A stretch of 58,626 bases of DNA from positions 1 through 58,626 of the forward strand of contig JAGTSE010000041.1 of the NCBI GenBank assembly GCA_018261615.1, in the 5' to 3' direction. Positions 26,264 to 35,441 of the stretch are shown here, in pieces; position 1 is the stretch's first letter, and every line of letters begins with the position of its first letter. The notes under the pieces were generated by a model. That model searched no databases, had not been told where the DNA came from, and saw nothing but the letters and a program-made list of their open reading frames with translations. Source of the DNA: Pseudomonadota bacterium (GTDB taxonomy: Bacteria; Pseudomonadota; Gammaproteobacteria; Enterobacterales; Enterobacteriaceae). The position numbers were made by a program, and so were the translations under genes.

Positions 26264-27412
26264 ATGAGTTTCATGTTAGCCCTACCCAAAATCAGCCTGC
26301 ATGGCACAGGCGCTATCGGCGATATGGTCAATCTGGTGGCGAACAAACAGTGGGGTAAAGCGCTGATTGTCACCGATGGACAACTGGTAAAACTGGGTCT
26401 GCTGGACAGTCTGTTTGCTGCGCTGAAAGCGCATAACATGGCATACCACCTGTTTGATGAAGTGTTCCCGAATCCGACAGAAGAACTGGTGCAAAAAGGG
26501 TATGCCGCATACCAGAACGCCGCCTGTGATTACATCATCGCCTTCGGCGGCGGCAGCCCGATCGATACCGCCAAAGCGGTGAAAATCCTTACTGCCAACC
26601 CAGGGCCATCCACCGCATACTCGGGCGTTGGCAAAGTGAAAAACCCCGGCGTACCGCTGGTAGCGATCAATACCACGGCCGGTACCGCAGCGGAAATGAC
26701 CAGTAACGCCGTGATCATCGACTCGGCGCGACAAGTCAAAGAGGTAATTATCGACCCCAATATTATCCCCGACATTGCCGTGGACGACGCCAGTGTGATG
26801 TTGGAAATTCCGGCGTCGGTAACCGCCGCCACCGGTATGGATGCGCTGACGCACGCGGTAGAAGCCTATGTTTCTGTCGGCGCGCATCCGTTAACTGACG
26901 CTAACGCACTGGAAGCGATTCGCCTGATCAACCTGTGGCTGCCGAAAGCGGTAGATGACGGGCATAACCTTGAAGCGCGTGAGCAGATGGCTTACGGCCA
27001 GTACCTTGCCGGGATGGCCTTTAACAATGCCGGTCTTGGCCTGGTGCATGCGCTGGCGCATCAACCGGGGGCGACCCACAACCTGCCGCACGGCGTGTGC
27101 AACGCCATTCTGCTGCCGATCATCGAAAACTTTAACCGCCCGAAGGCCGTGTCCCGTTTTGCTCGCGTTGCTCAGGCGATGGGTGTTGATACCAAAGGGA
27201 TGAGCGATGAAGCCGCCAGCATGGAGGCGATCAATGCTATTCGCCGCCTTAGCATGCGCGTGGGCATTCCTTCCGGTTTTAGCAAACTGGGCGTGACCAA
27301 AGCGGATATCGAAGGCTGGCTGGATAAAGCGCTGGCCGATCCATGCGCCCCGTGCAACCCACGCACCGCCAGCCGCGATGAAGTCCGCGAGCTGTATCTG
27401 GAGGCATTATGA
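26264..27412 (+). CDS. fucO: Lactaldehyde reductase (FucO-type)
   Basis: Iron-dependent group III alcohol dehydrogenase that reduces L-lactaldehyde to 1,2-propanediol during anaerobic growth on methylpentoses. The product has 382 residues, the FucO length. NAD-binding GGGSPIDTAKAV and metal ligands in GMDALTHAVEAY and HALAHQPGATHNLPHG are visible. Start MSFMLALPKISLHG follows AAGGAGAG. In E. coli fucO lies with the fucose genes; here it is at the end of the rha operon, where lactaldehyde from RhaD would be its substrate. It overlaps rhaM by four bases. Confidence 0.95.
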   Translation: MSFMLALPKISLHGTGAIGDMVNLVANKQWGKALIVTDGQLVKLGLLDSLFAALKAHNMAYHLFDEVFPNPTEELVQKGYAAYQNAACDYIIAFGGGSPIDTAKAVKILTANPGPSTAYSGVGKVKNPGVPLVAINTTAGTAAEMTSNAVIIDSARQVKEVIIDPNIIPDIAVDDASVMLEIPASVTAATGMDALTHAVEAYVSVGAHPLTDANALEAIRLINLWLPKAVDDGHNLEAREQMAYGQYLAGMAFNNAGLGLVHALAHQPGATHNLPHGVCNAILLPIIENFNRPKAVSRFARVAQAMGVDTKGMSDEAASMEAINAIRRLSMRVGIPSGFSKLGVTKADIEGWLDKALADPCAPCNPRTASRDEVRELYLEAL

Positions 27413-27723
27413 TCCGTAAAGCCTTTGTGATGCAGGTCAATCCTGAGGCCCATGAAGAGTATGCCCGTCGCCATAATCCCATCTGGCCGGAGCTGGAAGC
27501 AGCACTGAAAGAGGGTGGCGCGCACCATTACGCGATTTATCTCGATAAAGCACGCCATCTGCTGTTCGCTACCGTGGAAATTGAGTCTGAAGAGCGCTGG
27601 AATGCGGTCGCCAGCACCGAGGTTTGCCAGCGCTGGTGGAAATATATGCGCGACGTGATGCCCGCCAACCCGGATAACAGCCCGGTCAGCGCGGAGCTGA
27701 AAGAAGTGTTTTACCTGGCCTGA
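27409..27723 (+). CDS. rhaM: L-rhamnose mutarotase
   Basis: Dimeric enzyme that interconverts alpha and beta anomers of L-rhamnose. The product has 104 residues, the same as E. coli RhaM, and is nearly identical in the core (VMQVNPEAHEEYARRHNPIW, AIYLDKARHLLFATVEIE, QRWWKYM with the paired tryptophans). It is translationally coupled to fucO and closes the operon. Confidence 0.97.
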   Translation: MIRKAFVMQVNPEAHEEYARRHNPIWPELEAALKEGGAHHYAIYLDKARHLLFATVEIESEERWNAVASTEVCQRWWKYMRDVMPANPDNSPVSAELKEVFYLA

Positions 27724-27731
27724 CTTGATCC

Positions 27732-27755
27732 ATCCCCTTCATAGACGAAGGGGAT
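27732..27755. terminator. Hairpin between convergent rhaM and regulator
   Basis: ATCCCCTTC-ATAGAC-GAAGGGGAT gives a 9-bp stem just after the rhaM stop. No T run follows, so it may be only a weak terminator serving either strand. Confidence 0.5.
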
Positions 27756-27762
27756 GACAAGA

Positions 27763-28311
27763 TTAATTCTGTTCCGCCACTAAAATCGCCTGCGTATCCG
27801 GTTCCAGCGCTTTAAAAATATGCTCCTGATCCGCTGGGTAGCAGATGTAATCCCCTTCACCTAACTCTTCTGCTGCTTCGGTTGGCCCCACCAGCGCGCG
27901 CCCCTGCGTCACAATAATATGTTCGACAGTGCCCGGCGGATGAGGATGCGAAATACGGTCCGCGCCCGGCTGCGTCAGCAGCAGGTAGATATCGCGCCGA
28001 GCGCCTGGCGGACAGGCGGCCAGTAAAATCGCCTGGTAGTTAGCCCGCCCGGCAATCACTTTGGTACCTTCGCCGCAGCGAATCACCTGTATTTTCGGGT
28101 TTTGCGGTTCCAGCAGGCGGGCAAAGGGAATATCCAGCGCCACGCACAATGCCCACAATGTTTCCAGGCTGGGATTGCCATTCCCGGCCTCCAGTTGAGA
28201 CAGCGTGGATTTGGCGATCCCGGCACGGCGGGCAATTTCTGCCAGCGAAAGGCCGGTTCGCTGACGCTCGCGCACCAGACTTTTGGCTATGATGCTAATT
28301 GGTTGTGTCAT
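27763..28311 (-). CDS. HTH-cupin transcription regulator
   Basis: A 182-residue protein with an N-terminal XRE helix-turn-helix (LAEIARRAGIAKSTLSQLEAGNGNPSLETLWAL, about 20-55) and a C-terminal cupin (HPHPPGTVEHIIVTQGRALV... EGDYICYPADQEHIFKA). Such regulators bind a small ligand in the cupin and usually control a neighbouring transporter. It is divergent from azlCD with a perfect palindrome between them, so it probably represses azlCD and itself. The start MTQPISIIAKS is preferred; an upstream ATG adds four residues. Confidence 0.9.
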   Translation of the reverse strand: MTQPISIIAKSLVRERQRTGLSLAEIARRAGIAKSTLSQLEAGNGNPSLETLWALCVALDIPFARLLEPQNPKIQVIRCGEGTKVIAGRANYQAILLAACPPGARRDIYLLLTQPGADRISHPHPPGTVEHIIVTQGRALVGPTEAAEELGEGDYICYPADQEHIFKALEPDTQAILVAEQN

Positions 28312-28336
28312 ACACGACCTCAAACGTTCATTAAAT

Positions 28337-28351
28337 AGAACGAATCGTTCT
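28337..28351. promoter_or_regulatory. Palindromic operator before azlCD regulator
   Basis: AGAACGAATCGTTCT is a perfect 15-bp palindrome in the divergent gap. Related half-sites AAACGTTCA (28322) and AAACGTTCG (28391) flank it, suggesting several binding sites for the HTH-cupin protein. Confidence 0.65.
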
Positions 28352-28414
28352 TATTGAAAAACGATCCTGATGTGTTCATTATAATGGATAAACGTTCGAT
28401 AAGGCTAAAGTGAG

Positions 28415-29077
28415 ATGCTTACACAACACTTCACATCGCTAAAAGGCGATACCATCAAAGCAATATTCCTTGTTTGCCTGGCGGTCGGCGTCGTCGGCGT
28501 CTCCTATGGATCGCTGGCGATGGCTTACGGCTTTCCGCTGTGGGTGCCGCTTGCGCTCTCTACGCTGGTACTGGCGGGCGCCAGCGAGTTTATGTTTATC
28601 GGAATTGTCGCCAGCGGCGGTAATCCGTTGGCAGCCGCAGTTGCCGGATTACTGGTTAATGCCCGCCATGTACCTTTTGGCGTCACGGTACGTGAACTGG
28701 TCGGTCAGCGGGCGGCGGGATTTATCGGCTGCCACATTATGAATGACGAAAGCGTGGTGTTTGGTTTGTCGCAACCTACGCCGGAACAGTGTAAAGCCGC
28801 TTACTGGTTATGCGGGTTGTGCATCGCGTTGCTGTGGCCTGCGGGTGTACTGGTGGGCGCAGCGGTTGGTACGTTGTTACCGGCGCCGGAAACCATCGGG
28901 CTCGACGCAGTATTCCCGGCGATCCTGCTGGCGCTGGTGTTACCGGCGCTGCAAAAACGCACCACGCTTATTCGCGCTTCCAGCGGCGCTCTGTTATCAC
29001 TGGCAATGGTTCCCTTCGCCCCGGTTGGCTTACCGGTGCTTCTCTCTTTACTGGGTTTACTGACGAGGAAGAAATAA
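28415..29077 (+). CDS. azlC: AzlC-family branched-chain amino acid exporter, large subunit
   Basis: Inner-membrane protein of 220 residues with several hydrophobic segments and the AzlC family block AGASEFMFIGIVASGGNPLAAAVAGLLVNARHVPFG. With AzlD it forms a LIV-E-type exporter for branched-chain amino acids, like YgaZH of E. coli. The stop overlaps the azlD start (TAATG). I use the name by family; the true substrate is not shown by the sequence. Confidence 0.88.
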   Translation: MLTQHFTSLKGDTIKAIFLVCLAVGVVGVSYGSLAMAYGFPLWVPLALSTLVLAGASEFMFIGIVASGGNPLAAAVAGLLVNARHVPFGVTVRELVGQRAAGFIGCHIMNDESVVFGLSQPTPEQCKAAYWLCGLCIALLWPAGVLVGAAVGTLLPAPETIGLDAVFPAILLALVLPALQKRTTLIRASSGALLSLAMVPFAPVGLPVLLSLLGLLTRKK

Positions 29078-29400
29078 TGGCCAGCGTTTCCTTAATTATC
29101 GGCGGTATCGCGGTTCTTTCCGTTGGCACTTATTTGATGCGCTTCGGTAGCGCAAAACTCGGCAGCAGGCTGGTACTCTCAGAGCAATCACAGGCACTGG
29201 TTTCCGATGCAGCAACGACGTTGTTGTTCGCGGTCGCGATGGCGGCCATGCTCTATGAAGGGGATCATTTTGCCGGAATGGCACGCGTGCTGGGCGTGGT
29301 GTTTGCCCTTTTCCTGGCATGGCGAAAGATACCGCTTATTGTGGTGATCATCTCGGCGGCTGTAGTGACGGCGCTGTTGCGCCTGGCGGGTATGCATTAA
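29077..29400 (+). CDS. azlD: AzlD-family exporter, small subunit
   Basis: A 107-residue, almost wholly hydrophobic protein with four membrane segments and the AzlD family pattern GTYLMRFGSAKLG, LSEQSQALVSDAATTLLFAVA and WRKIPLIVVIISAAVVTALLR. The frame is open far upstream, but the ATG overlapping the azlC stop is the natural coupled start with GAGGAAG before it. Confidence 0.9.
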   Translation: MASVSLIIGGIAVLSVGTYLMRFGSAKLGSRLVLSEQSQALVSDAATTLLFAVAMAAMLYEGDHFAGMARVLGVVFALFLAWRKIPLIVVIISAAVVTALLRLAGMH

Positions 29401-29424
29401 AAAAGCGCCCGCAGGCGCTCTTTC
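29398..29424 (-). terminator. Terminator between azlD and DUF1471 gene
   Basis: AGCGCC-CGCA-GGCGCT stem (29404-29419) with six T on the minus strand and CTTTC on the plus strand. It chiefly serves the minus-strand DUF1471 gene but may also end azlCD. Confidence 0.75.
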
Positions 29425-29438
29425 GACAATATTGCAAT

Positions 29439-29651
29439 TTATTTGGTCAGCTCGGCAGTCATATGAACCTGGTTGCCGTTGTAAGCTTCAGTAATGTGGT
29501 AAGAAGAAGCGCCTGCTTGCTGAGCCTGAGCGGCGATTTGTGCTTCCGCACCGCTGAGAGTTGAGTCAGTTACGCTTACAGACTGGGCAGCGAAAGAACC
29601 GAAAGAAGCAGACAGAGCGATAATAGCGACAAAAGTTTTGATGCTTTTCAT
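29439..29651 (-). CDS. Small periplasmic DUF1471 (YdgH/BhsA/McbA-type) protein
   Basis: A 70-residue exported protein: signal peptide (MKSIKTFVAIIALSASFGSFA) followed by one DUF1471/YhcN-like domain ending in ASSYHITEAYNGNQVHMTAELTK. Family members are periplasmic or outer-membrane stress and biofilm proteins such as BhsA and McbA. It has its own terminator. Precise role unknown. Confidence 0.9.
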   Translation of the reverse strand: MKSIKTFVAIIALSASFGSFAAQSVSVTDSTLSGAEAQIAAQAQQAGASSYHITEAYNGNQVHMTAELTK

Positions 29652-29765
29652 GATATAAACCCCTACGTTAATTTGTTGTAATGAGGCGCTGCGCCTCGAT
29701 GGAATAAATACTAGACCTGTTCATTCACAACAAAAAGCGGAAGGATTTGTTATCATCTGTCAAAA

Positions 29766-30605
29766 TTATTGACAAACAATTAAGCGCTGCGGATGGGTAT
29801 AGATGGTCGCCCTGCCCGGCTTACAAAAACCCACCAGCGTCAGGTTGCAGCGTTCCGCCACTTCCACGGCCAGCGTTGTCGCCGCCGATACCGCAAACAG
29901 GATTTCAACGCCGCACATCGCCGATTTTTGCACCATTTCATAGCTGGCACGGCTGGATACCAGCACCGCTCCTTGCTTCCACGCTTCACCTTCACGTGCG
30001 CGATGACCCAGCAGCTTATCCAGCGCCACATGACGCCCCACATCTTCATGCCCGCCCGTCAGTTCGCCGGATGGCAATATCCACGCCGCCGCATGCGTAC
30101 AACCGGTTAACTGCCCGACAGGCTGAAAATCGGTTAAATGCGCCAGCCCGTTATCCAGTAACGCCAAATCAAAGCGCTGCGTGAACGGCAGCGGCGCTAT
30201 CGGCTTGCCGATATCGTTGAGCTGCTCCACGCCGCACACGCCGCAGCCGGTTCGCCCGGCCAGCGCGCGGCGCCGCTCTTTTAATCCCATAAAACGGCGG
30301 CTGGAGAGTTCGATTTGCACTTCGAGGCCATTACAGGAAGGCACCACATCCATGCCGTAAATTTCCGCCGGGTGTTCAATAACCCCTTCGGATAAGGAGA
30401 AGCCAATCGCGAACCATTCGAGATCTTTTGGCGAGGCCATCATCACCACATGAGAGATGCCGTTGTAGACCAGCGCGACAGGAACTTCTTCCGCCAGCAT
30501 ATCCGGCTGTGTCTGCTGTAAATCGGCGCGTTTCCACAGAGAAACCTCGCGGGCCCCTGTGACTGATGTTGCATTTTTGTGCTTTTTAGGGTGCAAATCG
30601 TTCAC
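29766..30605 (-). CDS. fdhD: Formate dehydrogenase accessory sulfurtransferase FdhD
   Basis: Transfers sulfur from IscS to the molybdenum cofactor so that formate dehydrogenases become active. The product has 279 residues (277 in E. coli). The two essential cysteines are in GRTGCGVCG (near residue 121). Other conserved blocks are VPVALVYNGISHVVMMASP, GHEDVGRHVALDKLLG and SRASYEMVQKSAMCGV. It is divergent from fdoG, as in E. coli, with a 238-bp control region. Confidence 0.97.
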   Translation of the reverse strand: MNDLHPKKHKNATSVTGAREVSLWKRADLQQTQPDMLAEEVPVALVYNGISHVVMMASPKDLEWFAIGFSLSEGVIEHPAEIYGMDVVPSCNGLEVQIELSSRRFMGLKERRRALAGRTGCGVCGVEQLNDIGKPIAPLPFTQRFDLALLDNGLAHLTDFQPVGQLTGCTHAAAWILPSGELTGGHEDVGRHVALDKLLGHRAREGEAWKQGAVLVSSRASYEMVQKSAMCGVEILFAVSAATTLAVEVAERCNLTLVGFCKPGRATIYTHPQRLIVCQ

Positions 30606-30843
30606 TTTGTCTTAACCGTCATCAAACAAGCGTACCAACAGTATGGTATTCTTCGCGTATATCCCTTGGGGAAAAAAGGGAATAGCAACGATTCTGGATT
30701 TTTCATTCCAGAATAGACCTACCCATATTGTGGTAATCTCCGTTGCTAATCCCCCTGTATGAGGGATTACCAGCAATTCTGAACCTTTGCGAAAACCACC
30801 GCAAAGAAAAAACATAAGAGTAATGTCGAACCAGGAGCAAACC

Positions 30844-33800
30844 ATGCAGGTCAGCAGAAGGCAGTTCTTTAAGATCTGCGCTGGCGGTATGGCAGGAACA
30901 ACGGCTGCGGCATTGGGCTTTGCCCCCAATATCGCGCTTGCGGAAACACGGCAGTATAAGCTGCTGCGCACCCGTGAAACCCGTAATACCTGCACATATT
31001 GTTCCGTCGGCTGTGGGCTGTTGATGTACAGCCTCGGCGACGGTGCCAGGAACGCCAAAGCGTCAATCTTTCATATCGAGGGTGACCCGGATCATCCGGT
31101 AAACCGTGGCGCGCTGTGTCCGAAAGGTGCAGGTCTGGTGGATTTCATCCACTCAGAAAGCCGCCTGAAATACCCGGAATACCGTGCGCCAGGTTCTGAT
31201 AAATGGCAGCGCATCACCTGGGATGATGCGTTTGACCGTATCGCGAAGCTGATTAAAACCGACCGCGATGCCAACTTTATCGCGCAAAATGCCACAGGTA
31301 CCACCGTCAACCGCTGGCTGAGCACCGGGATGCTGTGCGCATCCGCGTCCAGCAATGAAACGGGCTATTTAACGCAAAAATTCTCCCGCGCACTCGGCAT
31401 GTTAGCCGTCGACAACCAGGCGCGTGTCTGACACGGACCAACGGTAGCAAGTCTTGCTCCAACATTTGGTCGCGGTGCGATGACCAACCACTGGGTCGAC
31501 ATAAAGAACGCCAACCTTGTCATTGTGATGGGTGGGAACGCGGCTGAAGCACATCCGGTGGGATTCCGCTGGGCGATGGAAGCCAAGATCCATAATGGCG
31601 CGAAGCTGATTGTTATCGATCCGCGCTTTACGCGTACCGCCTCTGTTGCGGATTTCTATACGCCGATTCGTTCCGGTACTGACATTGCCTTCCTGTCAGG
31701 CGTGTTGCTGTACCTGATGACCAACGAAAAATATAACCGCGAATATACCGAGGCCTATACCAACGCCAGCCTGATCGTACGGGAAGATTTTGGCTTCGAA
31801 GATGGCCTGTTCACCGGCTATGACGCGGATAAACGTAAATACGATAAAACCAGCTGGAACTACGAACTGGATGAGAAAGGCTTCGCCAAACGCGATACCA
31901 CACTCACCCATCCGCGCTGTGTATGGAACCTGCTGAAACAGCACGTTTCTCGCTATACGCCGGACGTGGTTGAAAACATCTGCGGGACGCCAAAAGCGGA
32001 TTTCCTGAAGGTGTGCGAATATATCGCCGAGACCAGCGTACATGATAAAACTGCCTCGTTCCTCTACGCGCTGGGCTGGACGCAGCATTCTGTCGGTGCG
32101 CAAAACATTCGCACCATGGCGATGATCCAGCTACTGCTGGGGAACATGGGGATGGCTGGCGGCGGCGTAAACGCCCTGCGCGGTCACTCCAACATTCAGG
32201 GGCTAACGGACCTTGGTTTGCTGTCACAAAGCCTGCCGGGCTATATGACGCTGCCGAGTGAGAAACAGACCAACCTCCAGACCTATCTTGCCGCCAACAC
32301 GCCAAAACCGCTGCTGGAAGGCCAGGTAAACTACTGGGGTAATTACCCGAAATTCTTCGTTTCGATGATGAAAGCCTTCTTTGGCGACAAAGCCACGGCG
32401 GAAAATAGCTGGGGCTTTGACTGGTTGCCGAAGTGGGACAAAGGTTACGACGTTCTGCAGTACTTCGACATGATGAACAAAGGCAAGGTGAACGGCTATG
32501 TGTGCCAGGGCTTTAACCCGGTAGCGTCGTTCCCGAACAAGAACAAGGTTGTGGCATCGCTGTCGAAGCTGAAATTCCTGGTGACCATCGATCCGCTGAC
32601 CACCGAAACCTCGACATTCTGGCAAAACCACGGCGAGTCGAACGATGTCGATCCGGCGAAAATCCAGACCGAAGTGTTCCGTCTGCCTTCAACTTGCTTT
32701 GCCGAAGAGAACGGCTCGATCGTGAACTCCGGCCGCTGGTTGCAATGGCACTGGAAAGGCGCTGACGGCCCGGGCGAAGCCGTGACCGATGGCGAGATCC
32801 TCGCCGGTATCTTTACACGCCTGCGTAAAATGTATGCCGAAGAGGGCGGCGCATGCCCGGAACCAGTGCTGAATATGACCTGGAACTACTCCACCCCGCA
32901 CGAACCGGCATCGGAAGAAGTAGCGATGGAGAGCAATGGTAAAGCACTGGCAGACATTATCGACCCGGCTACGGGCGCGGTGATCGTCAAAAAAGGCCAG
33001 CAGCTTAGCTCGTTTGCCCAACTGCGCGATGATGGCACTACCTCCAGCGGTTGCTGGATCTTCGCCGGTAGCTGGACGCCGGATGGCAACCAGATGGCAC
33101 GTCGCGATAACGCCGATCCTTCAGGCCTTGGCAATACGCTGGGCTGGGCGTGGGCGTGGCCGCTTAACCGCCGCATTCTTTACAACCGTGCCTCTGCCGA
33201 TCCGCAGGGTAAACCGTGGGATCCGAAGCGTCAGTTGCTGAAGTGGGACGGTGCGAAGTGGGGCGGCGTGGATATTCCGGACTACAGTGCTGCCGCGCCA
33301 GGCAGCGATGTCGGGCCGTTTATCATGCAGCCGGAAGGGATGGGTCGCCTGTTTGCTATCGATAAGATGGCGGAAGGGCCGTTCCCGGAACACTACGAGC
33401 CGTTTGAAACGCCGCTGGGTACTAACCCGCTGCACCCGAACGTCGTATCCAACCCGGCAGCCCGCGTCTTTAAAGACGATATGGAAGCCATGGGTAAAGC
33501 GGATAAATTCCCGTATGTCGGCACCACTTACCGTCTGACCGAACACTTCCACTACTGGACCAAGCACGCGCTGCTTAACGCTATCGCGCAGCCGGAACAG
33601 TTTGTGGAGATCGGTGAGAAACTGGCGGGCAGGCTGGGTATCGTTCAGGGTGATACGGTTCGTGTCTCCTCCAACCGTGGCTATATCAAAGCCAAAGCGG
33701 TGGTGACCAAGCGTATCCGCACGCTGAAAGTGAACGGCAAAGATGTCGATACTATCGGTATTCCTATTCACTGGGGTTACGAAGGTGTGGCGAAGAAAGG

Positions 33801-33894
33801 CTTTATCGCCAATACGTTAACGCCGTTCGTCGGCGATGCGAACACCCAAACGCCAGAGTTCAAGGCGTTCCTGGTGAATGTGGAAAAGGTGTAA
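30844..33894 (+). CDS. fdoG: Formate dehydrogenase-O alpha subunit (selenoprotein)
   Basis: Catalytic subunit of the periplasm-facing respiratory formate dehydrogenase-O, oxidising formate to CO2. The product is 1016 residues, as in E. coli, when the in-frame TGA at 31429-31431 is read as selenocysteine (residue 196, QARV-Sec-HGPTVASLAP). A twin-arginine signal (SRRQFFK) begins at residue 4, followed by a [4Fe-4S] cysteine cluster (CTYCSVGC) and bis-MGD-binding domains. The start MQVSRRQFF follows AGGAG; upstream in-frame ATGs are not used. It leads fdoHI and fdhE in one operon. Confidence 0.98.
31429..31470 (+). promoter_or_regulatory. Selenocysteine TGA codon and bacterial SECIS hairpin
   Basis: The in-frame TGA is followed at once by an inverted-repeat region with the GGTAGCAAGTCTTGCTCC stem-loop (about 31442-31459), which places an AGTCT-containing apical loop at the distance recognised by SelB. 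It directs Sec insertion in fdoG. Confidence 0.88.
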
Positions 33895-33906
33895 CGGAGA
33901 CGACTT

Positions 33907-34809
33907 ATGGCTTATCAATCGCAAGACATCATCCGTCGTTCCGCAACTAACGGCTTCACACCCGCGCCACAGGCGCGGGATCACCAGCAGGAAGTGGCGA
34001 AACTTATCGACGTCACCACCTGTATTGGCTGTAAAGCCTGTCAGGTGGCCTGTTCCGAGTGGAACGACATCCGTGACGAAGTGGGACATAACGTCGGGGT
34101 GTATGACAACCCGGCGGATCTGACCGCGAAATCCTGGACGGTTATGCGCTTCTCGGAAGTGGAGCAGAACGACAAACTGGAGTGGCTGATCCGTAAAGAT
34201 GGCTGCATGCACTGCGCCGATCCTGGCTGTCTGAAAGCATGCCCGTCAGAAGGAGCTATCATTCAGTATGCCAACGGCATTGTCGACTTCCAGTCTGAGC
34301 AGTGCATCGGCTGCGGTTACTGCATCGCGGGCTGCCCGTTCGATGTGCCACGACTGAACCCGGAAGACAACCGCGTCTACAAATGTACGCTGTGCGTCGA
34401 CCGTGTCACCGTGGGCCAGGAACCGGCATGCGTGAAAACCTGTCCGACCGGCGCTATCCACTTTGGCTCCAAAGAGGATATGAAAACCCTCGCTGGCGAA
34501 CGTGTCGCGGAGTTGAAAACCCGTGGCTACGATAATGCCGGGCTGTACGATCCGGCGGGCGTTGGCGGAACACATGTGATGTACGTGCTGCATCACGCCG
34601 ACAAGCCAAATCTGTATCACGGCCTGCCGGAAAACCCGCAGATCAGTACAACCGTGAAGTTCTGGAAAGGCATCTGGAAACCGCTTGCGGCGGTCGGCTT
34701 TGCCGCGACCTTCGCGGCCAGCATCTTCCACTATGTCGGTGTCGGTCCGAACCGTGCAGAAGAGGAAGACGATAACCTGCATGAAGAGAAAGACGAGGTG
34801 CGCAAATGA
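33907..34809 (+). CDS. fdoH: Formate dehydrogenase-O iron-sulfur (beta) subunit
   Basis: Electron-transfer subunit carrying four [4Fe-4S] clusters between FdoG and the cytochrome. The product has 300 residues, as in E. coli. The cysteine sets CIGCKACQVAC, CMHCADPGCLKAC, CIGCGYCIAGCPF and CTLCVDR...CVKTCP bind the clusters; a single C-terminal membrane helix (about 255-278) anchors it. The start is 12 bases after fdoG; the end overlaps fdoI by four bases. Confidence 0.98.
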   Translation: MAYQSQDIIRRSATNGFTPAPQARDHQQEVAKLIDVTTCIGCKACQVACSEWNDIRDEVGHNVGVYDNPADLTAKSWTVMRFSEVEQNDKLEWLIRKDGCMHCADPGCLKACPSEGAIIQYANGIVDFQSEQCIGCGYCIAGCPFDVPRLNPEDNRVYKCTLCVDRVTVGQEPACVKTCPTGAIHFGSKEDMKTLAGERVAELKTRGYDNAGLYDPAGVGGTHVMYVLHHADKPNLYHGLPENPQISTTVKFWKGIWKPLAAVGFAATFAASIFHYVGVGPNRAEEEDDNLHEEKDEVRK

Positions 34810-35441
34810 AAAAACGTGACACCATCGTGCGCTACACGGCACCGGAGCGCATTAACCACTGGGTCACCGCCTTCTGCTTCGTGCTGGCGGCGGTGAGCGG
34901 GCTGGGGTTTTTCTTCCCCTCCTTCAACTGGTTAATGGGGATTCTCGGTACGCCGCAGTTGGCGCGCATTCTCCATCCGTTCGTCGGCGTGGTGATGTTT
35001 GCGTCGTTTATCATCATGTTTTTCCGCTACTGGCACCATAACCTCATCAACAAGGATGATATCTTTTGGGCGAAGAATATTCGTAAGATTGTCGTCAATG
35101 AGGAAGTAGGCGACACCGGGCGATATAACTTCGGTCAGAAATGCGTGTTCTGGGCGGCGATTATTTTCCTGGTGTTGCTACTGGTAAGCGGCGTGGTTAT
35201 CTGGCGCCCTTACTTCGCGCCAGCGTTCCCTATTCCGCTAATCCGATTAGCGCTGATGGTGCATTCATTTGCCGCAGTCGCGTTAATTGTGGTTATTATG
35301 GTGCATATTTACGCCGCTCTGTGGGTTAAAGGCACCATAACCGCAATGGTGGAAGGCTGGGTCACCAGCTCATGGGCGAAGAAACATCACCCGCGCTGGT
35401 ACCGGGAAGTTCGCAAGACAACGGAAAAATCGACTGAATGA
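34806..35441 (+). CDS. fdoI: Formate dehydrogenase-O cytochrome b556 (gamma) subunit
   Basis: Four-helix membrane cytochrome that passes electrons to menaquinone or ubiquinone. The product has 211 residues, the E. coli length. Histidines for heme b lie in the membrane segments (HPFVGVVMFASF; MVHSFAAVALIVVIMVHIYAALW) and near the N-terminus (PERINHWVTAFCF). Coupled to fdoH upstream and to fdhE downstream, each by four-base overlaps. Confidence 0.98.
   Translation: MKKRDTIVRYTAPERINHWVTAFCFVLAAVSGLGFFFPSFNWLMGILGTPQLARILHPFVGVVMFASFIIMFFRYWHHNLINKDDIFWAKNIRKIVVNEEVGDTGRYNFGQKCVFWAAIIFLVLLLVSGVVIWRPYFAPAFPIPLIRLALMVHSFAAVALIVVIMVHIYAALWVKGTITAMVEGWVTSSWAKKHHPRWYREVRKTTEKSTE

Noticed and set aside
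31429..31431. In-frame TGA in fdoG, as if the gene were broken
   Set aside because: It is the selenocysteine codon at residue 196 with a SECIS hairpin directly after it; the family uses Sec here.
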